Source: Ophiobolus disseminans (Eukaryota; Ascomycota; Dothideomycetes; Pleosporales; Phaeosphaeriaceae). From it: a DNA stretch of 64,000 nt. A program made the position numbers and the translations under genes. The DNA is taken from contig MU006230.1 of NCBI GenBank assembly GCA_010093685.1, forward strand, positions 76,802 through 140,801. Direction: 5' to 3'. The notes under the pieces were generated by a model. That model did no database searches, was not told the DNA's origin, and saw only the letters and a list, made by a program, of their open reading frames with translations. Of the stretch, positions 33,563 through 44,434 are shown piece by piece. Positions within the stretch are counted from its first letter, which is position 1; every line of letters begins with the position of its first letter.

Positions 33563-33584
33563 GGCTTGATTGTTGGCAAGTATG
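33563..33584 (-). repeat. hAT terminal inverted repeat, right
   Basis: 22 bp, perfect inverted match to 24875-24896. Confidence 0.92.
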
Positions 33585-33592
33585 AAGAGAAG
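33585..33592. repeat. hAT target site duplication, right copy
   Basis: AAGAGAAG immediately outside the right inverted repeat; one copy belongs to the original DUF3433 exon. Confidence 0.92.
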
Positions 33593-36209
33593 ACCTGCAA
33601 ATGCCGTTGCGAGCAGATTGGCCAACAAAGCCATTGCACAGACAGAAGCTAAAGTAAAGTGGCCTGCCCGAATGGCTCTGAAGATTGTAAGTTGTGGTGG
33701 AAGCGAATTGTAGTTCAAGCTGATGGTTTTCGATGCACTTCGCGATCCTTGTAGTGCTTCAAGTGGCTGCAACATGCAGAGCAAGCGATTGATCAAGATC
33801 CACCCTGGTTCGATCATAGTAGCAATAGCTGTGGGTAGGTATTCGCGAATCAGATTCTGTGCAAAGTTGTTTGTTGATGGTAGAGGAAGACCTAAGTGCA
33901 ATTAGTACAGGCCAGAATGCGGAGTCATGTTGAGACATGAGCATGCGCTGACCATTTGATTTGCTCACATGATACAGAGCACCAAGTACGACCATGAGGG
34001 CAATGAACAGGATGGTGGAGGAAATGGCCACTGGGGAGCTAAATTCCGAGGGACGTCGGAGTTTGATCGCTGGCAACTCTGATTGACGTTCAGACAGCAG
34101 CGCTTGTTGCTGTGATGTCGTATGGGCATTGATCTCGACAATACTAAGGTATCGGATCAGAAACGTTTTAATTTACGCACAGGTCGGTTTACCGTTGTTG
34201 AGAGACGTTGTTTTCAAGCTTGTATCTTCGATCTTGCACTTCATGCTGCATGTAATCTGTCGAGCAGTGATGCAAATGTCCGAAACTGGCCAGCAGTGAG
34301 TCGTTGTCCGCTACCAATGACATGACAGCACCGATGGCACCTAATACATGTTAAACGTGCTGCACATAGTGGTTGTTGTGAGAGCTTACCCGGATCATCA
34401 GACAGATGCGTATCTCCGACAGCAGACAAAGTCATGTACAAGAGTACAATTTGTGATGCAGAGACGATGGCAAGGAATGCGACCACAAGATACGTGAAAG
34501 TCGGCTCCATAATGACTGATTCGAGTGGGACTGTTCGTTGACCCAACTTGCTCCTCGACGGGGAGGTGAAGTTGGTGCTCAGAACATCGGCCATCGCTCT
34601 GATAAAGAGCAGGCGGTACGCGTTGTCGTATGCTTCTGCCAGTAACATAGGGTCAAGAAGCTCTTCCAAAGTACGATTGGATGTCGTTAGCGCCATAGCC
34701 AACATTGGAGGCAACTCGCCGGTAAACATCATAGCAGGAGTTAATTTGGGATCAAGGTTTTGTAGGTACCTCGGTAGGCCTTGACCAGGTAAAGTGTTGT
34801 CTCTTTGTGCGACCTGTCGTTGACCTGCAGCGAGTGCCCTTTCAAAAACAGTCTGGTTGAAGAGGTTCTTGGATAACAGGCGCTTCGATTCGAGAGGGGA
34901 GAAGTGGATTGGCGACTGCGTGAAGGCGTCTACAGTCGCTTCTACGTTTTGTTCGTAATAAGCTGTGTTGCAGAAAAGCGCAGTCACTGGGCGCGGTGGA
35001 TCAATCTCTTGCAGTTTGTTGCGCACAAGTGCTGCAAAGAAGAGGTTATCGCCATACTGTTTGCTAGACTCATCTCTAGGTTCCCTGCAGAGGTCTTTGT
35101 GAAGACTATTATCCTGTCCCCAATAAACTTCATTGTAGTCACGAGCGCCTGCATAGAGCGCCGAGAATTCCTTAGGCACGACCCATGATGCAAGTGGTTT
35201 GAGTTTCCATGGAGATCCTTGGGGAATTTCAACTGTTAGGTTGTTGAATCCGACTGTAGAAATGCTGCAATCGGCAGATTCTTTGTAGGTCATGGCCTTG
35301 TTGTCCGGTTCAGGCTCTGCGTTTTTACATTTTACGTCCATGGTATAGAGGGTAGTATCAGTGGTCCAAGTGCCAACGCGGTCTGTAAGATCGGCTGCCC
35401 TAAAAGGAGCAAGGGTATACTTAATCGTAGTGAACGGTGGTAAAGTCTCGTTGAGAACAAGGATCCCGTACGCCGACTGGGCGTAAGTCAGGCCCAGTGC
35501 CGCATTCTGCATGGACGCGGGTATGAAGTCATTGGACACAACGAACGATTGCTCGTAAGTCCTAGTGAGTTGAGTATTTGAAAAGATACCGGCCTGTGAA
35601 GGGACAATGCCGAAAGTGGTAACGACAGTAGCCAGGGAAGCCCAGAAGGTGAGCCAGTGACTAAGAAGATCAGTTGCTATATCTGGCGCTGATGATTTAA
35701 GGAGTTGAAGCCCACCGGTTGCGCAAGGCTTGAAACGGAACTACTGGAAGCAAGTCGAACGGGTAATGCAAAAGCAGAGAGTCTCTGCCCAGCGCGCCAT
35801 TTAGTTTGCAAAGCTGTCGATATGGTTCAAACCGTTTTGCGTCGACATCGATCCAGACAACAAAAACGCTGAATAGCACCGCAATAATCGTAGGCAGATA
35901 TAGGTGTGCAAACGTTTGTCGTAGTGGCAGGTCATTGATCTTCGGGGCGAAGATGATGCCACCGTTCGCCTGACTAGCTGCAAGAAACTTCAAAAGTAGG
36001 ACTATGAAGGTCCAACTAAGGAGTGTTGCAATAACCAGGTTCCACCAGCGAAGAGCTGGTGGTAGCCATCCAACGCGTCGAGGTAAAGCCGGCGTGGAAG
36101 CCCAATAAGATTGTATGTGCAACATGACCACAAAGGAAAGAAAGAGGGATGGTCGAGGCCTGGAATAGTGGACATCTTCATGTGTAGGTTTGCTTGTGAA
36201 GTGGCGCAT
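33585..36209 (-). pseudogene. DUF3433 membrane protein gene, 5' part (split by hAT insertion)
   Basis: Exons 36209-35716, 35660-34390, 34340-34193, 34143-33953 and 33891-33585, then continuing at 24866. Introns are about 49-61 bp, and all phases close over the whole 4,035-nt reading frame (1,344 residues). Two DUF3433-type membrane blocks are visible: the first WLPPALRWWNLVIATLLSW to NGALGRDSLLLHYPFD, and the second around REYLPTAIATMIEPGWILIN and LLCMLQPLEALQG. Between them is a large extracellular-like domain with NSSN-type sequons. Fungal DUF3433 proteins are large membrane proteins of unknown function. The transposon sits in the transmembrane region after the second block, separating it from the C-terminal ectodomain. 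The start at 36209 could be extended by an unseen exon. Confidence 0.88.
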
Positions 36210-36663
36210 TCGTGAGCGCTAAAATTAGAGCTACGTTTCAGAATGGGGCTGGTGGCGATCAGACGGCACAAGTTAGGTGGTCCCTTAAGAGAGTAGGCCA
36301 TCGTGTAGCAACAAGGGTATGACGCGAAATCAATGGTGTCCAAAGCTTTGCCGGAGACAAGTAAAGCCGTGGCTGATCACGGTCGGACTGGAGGTGGGCT
36401 CTCGTTAAGTCGTGAAAGCCGTAAAAAGGCTAAGCTGGACGACTACATCTACGTATAGAAAAGCTGTTTTAAACTCTAAAAAATCTCTGTATACAGACAG
36501 GATAGTGTATCTGTTTCCGGCTTTTGCGACTTACCGAGAGGTGGGAAGTGAGGGGATGACGCTAGGCGATAGTGAGAGCTCGAGCCACACCTTATTTTTA
36601 ATCCCTGCAACAACTTTTGGGAATCGCGGAAAACGTCAGCACACCAGGGCTCAAACAACCAGC
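36210..36663. promoter_or_regulatory. Divergent intergenic region with a MITE-like insertion
   Basis: 454 bp between the starts of the DUF3433 gene and the tRNA-guanine transglycosylase gene. It includes the inverted-repeat element at 36399-36540, so the shared promoter may have been altered by that insertion. Confidence 0.45.
36399..36540. mobile_element. MITE-like element, copy 1
   Basis: 142 bp with imperfect terminal inverted repeats: CTCTCGTTAAGTCGTGAAAG at the left and the complement CTCTCGGTAAGTCGCAAAAG at the right. Flanking GTGGG may be a 5-bp target duplication. A diverged relative is at 54564-54711; both share the block ACTACATCTACG near the left end. No coding capacity. Confidence 0.7.
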
Positions 36664-38194
36664 ATGGCACCCGTTTCCATACCCTCGGCGCTCTCATTTG
36701 AGTTGCTAGGGAAGTGCTCCGTAGGCAACATACAGGCCACTTATAATTCGAATATTAACCCTTTCACAGGTCACGAAAGCGCGCGCGGCGACGCTCCATC
36801 TACCCCACGGCCCTGTGCCCCTCCCCATCTTCATGCCCGTTGCGACTCAGGGTTCGCTCAAGGGACTTACGCCAGACCAACTCGAAGATCAAGGCTGCCG
36901 ACTATGTCTGAACAACACGTACCATCTGTATGAGCATCTTGCACACTCGTGATCGCACATTCTAACATGTTGGAGAGGCCTCAAGCCAGGACAAGCGACA
37001 TTAGACGCGATAGGCGGCGCACACAAGTTCCAATCATGGCCACATAATATACTCACAGGTGCTTGCCCCATGTGACGAGACTGTTGCAGAAGAAAACGGC
37101 TGACGGGTGTAGATAGTGGTGGGTCGGTGATCCCTCTCTCCTCTCCGACCAACGAGCGGCAGCTGACACCAACGCCAGTTTCCAGATGGTGTCGCTACTT
37201 AAGCTCGCCAAAGTGACCGAGGAAGGCGTGCGTTTTCTGAGTCCGCACGATGGCTCGCCCATGCTCCTCACGCCCGAACACTCCATCTCTCTCCAGAACT
37301 CCATCGGCTCCGACATCATTATGCAGCTCGACGACGTCATCGCAACGACTTCGCCAGACTTTGAGCGTATGAAAGAAGCCATGGAGCGCTCTGTTCGCTG
37401 GCTGGATCGCTGTATACAGGCCCACAAGTACCCAGAGAGGCAAAATCTGTTTTGCATCATACAAGGAGGTCTCGATTTGGACTTGAGGAGAGCATGTACA
37501 GCCGAAATGGTAGCGAGAGATACGCCAGGCATTGCCATTGGAGGTCTCTCTGGTGGCGAGGCAAAAGACGAGTACTGCAAAGTGGTCGATACTTGCACTG
37601 GGCTCTTACCCGAGAAAAAACCACGATACGTCATGGGCGTGGTATGTTGAGTTAATGCGATTTTCCGAAGTGATGCTGATGCGATCAGGGCTATCCCGAG
37701 GACCTGGTAGTTTCCGTCGCGCTTGGCGCAGACATGTTCGATTGTGTGTGGCCGACTCGGACTGCGGTAAGTCAACCTACACATAACATATTGGACTGTG
37801 GTTGATCCGTATTTAGCGCTTCGGCAATGCCGTCACCTCATCCGGTGTTCTCAACATCCGCAACGCTGTGTATGCCGAAGACTTCGGTCCAATCGAGGAA
37901 GGCTGCCAATGTACTTGCTGTCGTTCTCCTGCCGACGGCGGCCTCGGCATTACCCGAGCCTACATCTACCATGTGACTGCAAAAGAGACGGCCGGAGCGC
38001 ATCTGCTTACTATGCACAACGTGCATTATCAGCTCAACTTGATGCGACTAGCACGAGAAGCCATCCTCGAGGATCGATACCCACAATTCGTCAAGGACTT
38101 TTTTAGTAAGCTGTACGATGGCCAGAAGGAGAAGTACCCAAGTTGGGCTATCACTGCGCTCAAAGGTGTCGGTGTGGACCTTCTCAGCGACTAG
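36664..38194 (+). CDS. QTRT1: Queuine tRNA-ribosyltransferase, catalytic subunit (TGT)
   Basis: Exchanges guanine-34 for queuine in tRNAs with GUN anticodons. Seven exons (36664-36720, 36770-36927, 36976-37058, 37113-37122, 37179-37641, 37689-37766, 37817-38194) give 408 residues, the normal family length. The fourth exon is only 10 nt; it completes the active-site sequence DSGGFQMVS, where the first Asp is the conserved base. The nucleophile region is ALGADMFDCVWPTRTARFGN. The zinc site is CQCTCC with a distal His in YIYHV. QGSLKGLTPDQL and NNTYHLGLKPG are typical N-terminal blocks. Without the microexon the conceptual protein would lack the catalytic Asp. A Qtrt2 partner is not in the window. 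Confidence 0.95.
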
Positions 38195-38367
38195 GCAGAA
38201 GCAGACGAACTCAAAGGGTTCTATCCTCGAGCGTTTCGAATTGCGAATATCTAGATAAGTATACCATAGGTTACTCACAGCACTAGAAAATCTCTGAATG
38301 GCACCGCATGAACCATATCTTCAGTCCCAACCCCCACACCACCTTTTCAATCACTCCACCTTTTCAA

Positions 38368-39126
38368 TCACTCCACAACCTCAACCCAACCCCCCTCCCC
38401 ACCCTCCCCAAACTCAAACACCAACCTCGCCACATCCTCCCCAATAACCCACCCCTCCTCCTCACTCGGCCTCTCCTCACCCCCCGCACAACAAAACCCC
38501 TCCGAAAAGGCATGCAACTTCCTCCCCTTCAATTCCCCCTCCAACCCGCCCCAGCACCACCACATCGTGCCCAAATAATCCTCCCTCAGCCTCACTGCAT
38601 ACGTCTCCCCAACTCGCAGATCCTCGGGTGAAACCTGTTCTGCGAACGCGAATAATCGAGCAGCAGATATGTCATGCGTAACCACGCACTCCTCGCCTGA
38701 GGCTTGACTCGGTACCGTGATGAAGGAGGTATCAGGCCGCTCTAGGAGGTTGGGCGCGGAGTCGTTGGCTTGGCGGGCGCGGTGGATGCGGAGGTTTCCT
38801 AGGGAGATGGACTTGTGTGATCCATCAGCTTTTGTGTGCACGAGGCCGGGGCCGAGGGGGCCGAGCGCGAGGGCGTCTATGTGGCCCTCGGCGGGACGGC
38901 TGGTGGTGAAGATTGTGCCGGATGTGCAGAATGTGAGGGGGCGGGAGGGGTGTAGGGATGTTTTGGTGGAGATATGGATGCTGAGTTGGAGAATGGGGGA
39001 TGGGGAGGTTGAGTTGAATTGGGATTCCAGGGCGGAGAGGGAAATTGTTGGTGACGATGTAGTTATGCGGACGCAGAGTGTTGCTGCTTCTTCGCCTAGC
39101 TTGCAGCGGAGCTTTATCATCACCAT
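38368..39126 (-). CDS. Hypothetical fungal protein
   Basis: 252 residues from the ATG at 39126 (MVMIKLRCKLG); a longer in-frame reading to 39267 has no better support. The first ~100 residues look beta-rich (LCVRITTSSPTISLSALESQ, PILQLSIHISTKTSLHP), and the C-terminal half contains WCWGGLEGELKGRKLHAF and an acidic end (VFEFGEGGEGGWVEVVE). No domain recognised. It lacks a signal peptide and is convergent with the TGT gene (173 bp between stops). The DNA is strongly strand-biased (C/A-rich plus strand) near its 3' end. Confidence 0.65.
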   Translation of the reverse strand: MVMIKLRCKLGEEAATLCVRITTSSPTISLSALESQFNSTSPSPILQLSIHISTKTSLHPSRPLTFCTSGTIFTTSRPAEGHIDALALGPLGPGLVHTKADGSHKSISLGNLRIHRARQANDSAPNLLERPDTSFITVPSQASGEECVVTHDISAARLFAFAEQVSPEDLRVGETYAVRLREDYLGTMWWCWGGLEGELKGRKLHAFSEGFCCAGGEERPSEEEGWVIGEDVARLVFEFGEGGEGGWVEVVE

Positions 39127-40131
39127 GTCGATGGTTTGGACTGGTTGGAAAGTAGAAAGTTTTCTCAGTAGTCTTAGGAGAATAAGTGTTGTTGAAATGA
39201 GGATAGAACGTATATTCCCAACATCTTGGCGTGAACGTACACTGAAGATTGCTCCAGGCGCCCACATTGGACGTCCCGCCTTACCATCTGAAACATGACG
39301 TCAGCTTTTGTCTTGGCCGTGTATGATCACGAAAACGTATGCTTCACATTCGTAGTTTGCATCTTACACGTTCACAAGAGGGCTATCCGTATGATGCTCA
39401 ACACGGAGTTTCACAGCAAGGCACGGTGCAGTTCCCATATTCGACACCAGAACCACGTTCTTTGCTGTAAGCCCCAACACCTAATTCTAGTTAATCGCAG
39501 ACAAAAATACTTGAGAATGACGCAGCTTAGTAGCCTTGTACGTTCGCCCTGACACCACTAAAGCGACCAATATTTGACATTCACCAAAAGCACGAAAACT
39601 CAAAAGGACTACAGATATCACCCTGGACTCCATAATAACAGACGCTGATTCACGGCAATGATAACTAGAATAGGATACATCCAGATACATTAGACCTGAT
39701 GCACTTCTCTTCGCTTAGAGATAGAGAAAGAGAATAAGGCTAGATGTTCACGCGGAGATATTGTGTATTAATATAAGTAGGGATTAGGAAGTAGGGAGGA
39801 GAGATTTAATAGTGTAAAGAATAGAGAAAGATAGAGTAACTGCGGGGTGTATATGGAACATACCTATGATTCTTACATCCGCATTACAAACAACCTATGT
39901 CTTAGTCCAAACCAAGCATGCCCAACAATCCAACAATACATGCCGACTACACACGCACTCCTTTAGCAAATCATCATATCCCAAAAACACCTCCAGGCGT
40001 CTACATCACACTCTCCCCACACACACACACGCACATTCACAAGACCCAAACTAAAGACAATCAAAACTCATAGCATACTACACACTACTAATACCCCTCC
40101 CCTCTACTAAATACACTCCCCATCCCCCCAA
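39127..40131. other. Intergenic region
   Basis: About 1 kb between the hypothetical gene and the 3' end of BBC1. 39700-39850 is AT-rich with GA-rich stretches, and 39890-40130 is very C/A-rich on the plus strand. No gene or RNA recognised. Confidence 0.35.
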
Positions 40132-43100
40132 TCACCACCCCACCCACCCCCTACTCATAACCCTCCAAACCCTCACCTCCCCGGACCTCAAATCTCCCAT
40201 CCTAAAGCTCTCTGGTTTAACTTTCTTATGCTCGCGGCCCTGTTCCCAGACGCGCACCTTCTTCTTCGAGCCATCCCACTCAACCACAACGCCTACATGG
40301 TCCGGCTTCCCCACATCGGTGCTGTACTTGGCGTGCATGGGCCCCGTCTTGCCCTGAAACTTGGCGTTGCGGAACGACACAATGTCGCCGGGCCGGATTT
40401 CGTCGTAGGATTGTGTGGAGGCGTTGGCGAGGTTGGCGTAGACGAGGGCGCCGTATGCGCGTGTTGAGACGGGGGGGAGGGCGTCTTGGTATGGTTTTAA
40501 GAGTTCGTCGATGAGGCCTTGGGGCGTGCCGTTGCCGACGAGCGTGTTTTGTTTGCTTTCTGCGGCTTTGGCGATTTGGCGGCCGAATTTCTCGTACGCG
40601 GCTTCGAGTTGGTCGGGGCGTTGGCGGGGAGGAGGTGGGATGTGTTGCTGCTCGAATTGGACGTCTGAGACGTTTGAAAGATCGAAACGCGCGAGGATAG
40701 TGGTCTGGGAGTAGTCCAAATACAGAACAGAAACGGCTTTCTCGACAGCGTTACCTGATTGTGATTCCTTCAAGTCGACCAGGACATCTTTGCGGCTCTG
40801 CAATGAGGGCGGTAATAGCTTCGGTTGGGTCCACCAGTGCGACGAATGTCCAAGGTCGATGTCACTGGCAATAAAGTCCTGATTTGTTGATGGCCGTGTT
40901 TGTTCCATCGATGTTCGACCTCCCAATGCACGGTTTGCGTCAAGAGACTTCCTGCCCATTGATACCCGAGGCTGGTTGTCGGAAGGTGGCAGAGGTGGTG
41001 CAGCACGTTCCTGCGGAGAGAACGGAGGCAGAGCTCGCTCTTGGGGCGGAAGTGGAGGAGCAGCTCGTTCTTGAGGAGGCGGTGGTGGAGGTGCGAATTG
41101 ATGAGGAGGTGGTAGAGGTGCATGTTGAGGAGGCGGACCTTGAGGCGGTGGAGGCGGTGGCCGGTCGTGGGACTTTCGCGGCGGTGGTGACGCATACAGC
41201 TCGTCCTCGTCAGATGACTCAACAGCTTGGTATTGAGGTACTGGAGGAATAGACGGAGGCATAGGAGGTGGCGGACGACTTTGGGGCGGAGGAGGCTGGC
41301 TCTGAGGAGCGGGGGGCATGCCCTTCGGCGCTGGAGGTGCTACACCGGGAGGTGCTACGCCAGGAGGTGCCGTGTAGCGAAATGGGTCATAGTCTTCGTC
41401 ATCTTCATCTAGCTCTCTGGCATTACGGGTTGGAGGTGGCACGGGCGGTAATGGTGGCGCGCCACGGGGCCCATCGGTAGATTGACGGCTAGGAGCTTGG
41501 TGTGGCGGCGGCGGAGGGACTGCACGCGGTAGTGTGGGAGGCAAAAGTGGGATGCCATGAGGTGTCGTTGGTGAGCGAGCTGATGAAGGCTCGTCAGCAA
41601 GAGCACTATCGTCCATGCTTGCTTCTCTCGCATGTGACTTCAGGGCATCTTTGTGAGAAGCTCCGGGTGCAATATCCGTGTCGTAGTCGCCTTCGTAGTC
41701 GGTCTCGCCTTCGGTGCGATCAATAACCTTCGACGGCGGCTCCCATTGGCGGTGAGGGGGTGCCTGAGTGGGTGGAGGCGGTGGAGGTGGACGAATAGCA
41801 AGTGGCGATGTTGGACTTCCTAGAGGAAACGAGGACATCCTTCGGTCCGGCGAGTCACTTTGAACATCTGAACCGAAATACGAGCTCCGCTTGTTAGGCG
41901 GCGCATTGAAGCCAGAAGGACTTCTGGGTGACAATGTGTGAGCGCCAGCGTCTGTCATTTCGTCGCCTGATTCAGAACCAGGGCCGGGAGAAGCAAGCTG
42001 AGGTAACGGAGGGGGCACAGGTCGAGCTATGAGGTGTTAGAGGGGCGAATGAATCATACTTCGGAGGACACTTACAGGCTGCGGGAACTGGAGGAGGAAT
42101 TGAGCGTCCTAGACCTTGTCAACATTTGCCATTACTACATGCGAGGATACGGAAAACAAGCAACTCCACCAAACATACTGGATACGCTTACAGTCATGAC
42201 ATACTCCGAGGACCCGTCAGACGCAACATACGTCTTTGATACGAGTTCGGAAGATGACGACTGACAGCTCTCCAAGGTCTGGCGCGCGAAGCATTCAAGA
42301 GGTTTGCGGGGAATCATGAACTTACGATCGGAAGGAATTGGGGGTGGACGCTCGCCCGTCGGCGTGCGTTGCATTTGCTGGGGCGTCACATCCTCGACAT
42401 CCGGAACTTCGTGAGGTGCGTGAGCGCTTGTCACAGGATAGAATAGCTCATCCTCCTTCTCAACAGCAAGCTGTCGGTCTTCTTGCTCGGGACTTCTGAC
42501 TGACGGCATGCCAGGGACGGGAAACATGGCGACGCGCTGCTGCGGGACTGCGTGCTCTTCACGGTCCTCGGCTTGCTTGTCTGCAGTCTTCTTTTTCTTT
42601 GGTGGAAGTCCGCCCATGGGAACACCGCCGAACATGCCCGGCATACCCATGCCTCCGCTCATCTTTGCCATGCGCTCTCGGAGCTCCAGCTTGCGCCTAG
42701 TCTCGGCATCCATCTCGTCTTCTTCCTCCTCTTCCTCCTCGACATCCTGCTCGTCGCCCACGTCTGGTTCTTGCGACGGGGCAGCAGGAGCCCTGACAGG
42801 TAGAGGTAACTGCTGGAGCTTGGATCGATCATCGTCATCTTCAACACTGGTCGAAGTACCCTCGGCATCTTCGGTGTTGTCGGCACCAGACTGATCCGCG
42901 TCGTTCTCGCTGACGAGCTCGCGATGATGGTGAGATTCATGTGGTGACCTAATGTCATGTGATGTCCGGGGTGGACGTGCATGGTCCGTGGAATCTCGCG
43001 GTTTGGAGCCACCAGTGACAACCTGCTCCAACTCGGTGTCTTCACTGTCTTCGGCATGACCCGCATAGCCATCATGAGACTCGGTCCGCTTCTTGACGGG

Positions 43101-44024
43101 CGGGCGTTTCGGCTTGTCCTTGTGCATAGCCGCCGCCGCCCGTTCCGCCTGCTCTTGCTGCTGTTTCTGGAGCAGCGCAATGCGCTCTTTCAGGCTAATC
43201 TTGGGCTGGTTATCCTCCTCTTCCTCATGTGCGTTCTGAGCCTCATGCTGGCCCAACCCAGCTCGGTCGGCAGCTTCCTGGTCTTGTGCTTGGCGCTCTG
43301 CGATCTCCGGGTCTTCCTCCCGACGGTACGACTTGACTTGAGGAGCCTCTTTTGGTGGAGGGACGTAGGCATTGCGGCTGGGCGGAGGAGCCACGAAGGG
43401 CTTCCTGATGAAGTTGGAAGGCGCGCCCCCGGCCTTGAAGGGCTGGATCGGTGCAGCAGCAGGCGCATTGAAGGCTGCAATGCGGTCGCGGAAGGCATTG
43501 GACTTGGCGGCGATGGGAGGCGGTGGCTTCTTAGAAGCGGGAGCAGGAGACGGTTTGGCCGCCTCGCTCACTGCCGGGGCTGGAGGAAGCTCGACAGACC
43601 TGGTGCTGGTCGCAGAAGGCGGGGAGATTGGCGACATGGGTGTTGGCTCTGGCTTGGCTGTGGGAGGTACCTGCACCTGCACGGGCGGCGGCTGGGGTTT
43701 CGGGGGCTCAGGCTCCTGATGCTGAACTGACTCGGGCTCTTGACGCGGAATGTCAGGCGTGGGAGGTGCTACCTGTGCCGCAGGCTGCTCCAATGGCTTG
43801 TATCGCGAGGCCCGGTTGGGCCGAGGCGGCGGCTCTGGCTCGTACCGCTCGACGAAGTTCCGGGGGAAGAGGCCGTCGTGCTTCGCGCCACTGTCGTCCT
43901 GGTATTCCCCCACGTACCAGTCATCGCCCTCTTCCTCGGTGACGGTGATGACCTGGCCCTGCTTGAAGTTGAGGTCGTCCTCGTGGGGCGACGAGTAGTC
44001 GTACACTGCCTTGACCTTGAACAT
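40132..44024 (-). CDS. BBC1: Bbc1/Mti1-like SH3 protein of actin patches
   Basis: A regulator of type I myosin and Arp2/3-driven actin assembly at endocytic patches. Three exons (44024-42326, 42108-42076, 42026-40132) give 1,208 residues; the middle exon is 33 nt and joins in phase (RRSIPPPVPAAS). The N-terminal SH3 domain is KVKAVYDYSSPHEDDLNFKQ to GLFPRNFVERYEPEP. The centre is long, Pro-rich and acidic with coiled segments (KISLKERIALLQKQQQEQAE) and an EEEEEEDE tract. The C-terminal ~240 residues (from HWWTQPKLLPPSLQSRKDV to the end) form the conserved Bbc1/Aim3 domain. The ATG at 44024 was used rather than an upstream TTG. It is divergent from RTR1. Confidence 0.92.
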
Positions 44025-44434
44025 GGCGGCGGGCAGCAATTAGGGAACCGGAAGATCCGCCACAGCTACGGGAAGAGTGGTAGACGTGAAGCTGTGACAG
44101 ACGCGTGGGTGTGTAGGCGGTTGCGCGGCGGATCGGTGGGAGTTAGCTATGGCTGCCCGATGACGCCGACGTCAGCTCTGGGGACAATGCGGGGGACGCG
44201 GAACAAACGGTCCGCTTACAATTCACTCCTGGCGGCCATGCAGCGTGTGGGAAGACGGTTGATAGGGGAGGTAGGGACTGCGTGAGACGCTCCGCTGGGG
44301 GGTGGGAGTCGTCATGCAAAGCCACGCTCCTGCTAAAACAGCCCCGCCGTACGCCTTGGCACATGCGAGGCTCCCTCAAGCTCCACAGGCACTCAAAGAA
44401 GCACCATCACTTATACGCAGCCAACATTCACGAC
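44025..44434. promoter_or_regulatory. Divergent promoter between BBC1 and RTR1
   Basis: 410 bp separating the two divergent ATGs. No specific element assigned. Confidence 0.4.

Larger units (their letters stand above)
24875..33584 (+). mobile_element. hAT DNA transposon, decayed, carrying a nested copia element
   Basis: The ends are defined by 22-bp perfect terminal inverted repeats at 24875-24896 and 33563-33584, beginning CATACTTGCCAACAATCAAG. The flanking 8-bp direct repeat AAGAGAAG (24867-24874 and 33585-33592) is the target duplication length of hAT elements. Total span is 8,710 bp; without the nested copia and its duplication it is about 3.37 kb, a usual size for hAT. The transposase lies on the plus strand with many stops at former TGG, CAG and CAA codons. 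Subterminal repeats are present at both ends. It interrupts the DUF3433 gene. Confidence 0.95.

Noticed and set aside
36412..36933. Long plus-strand frame running into the TGT gene
   Set aside because: Passes through the MITE-like element and the first intron of TGT; not compatible with the spliced TGT model.
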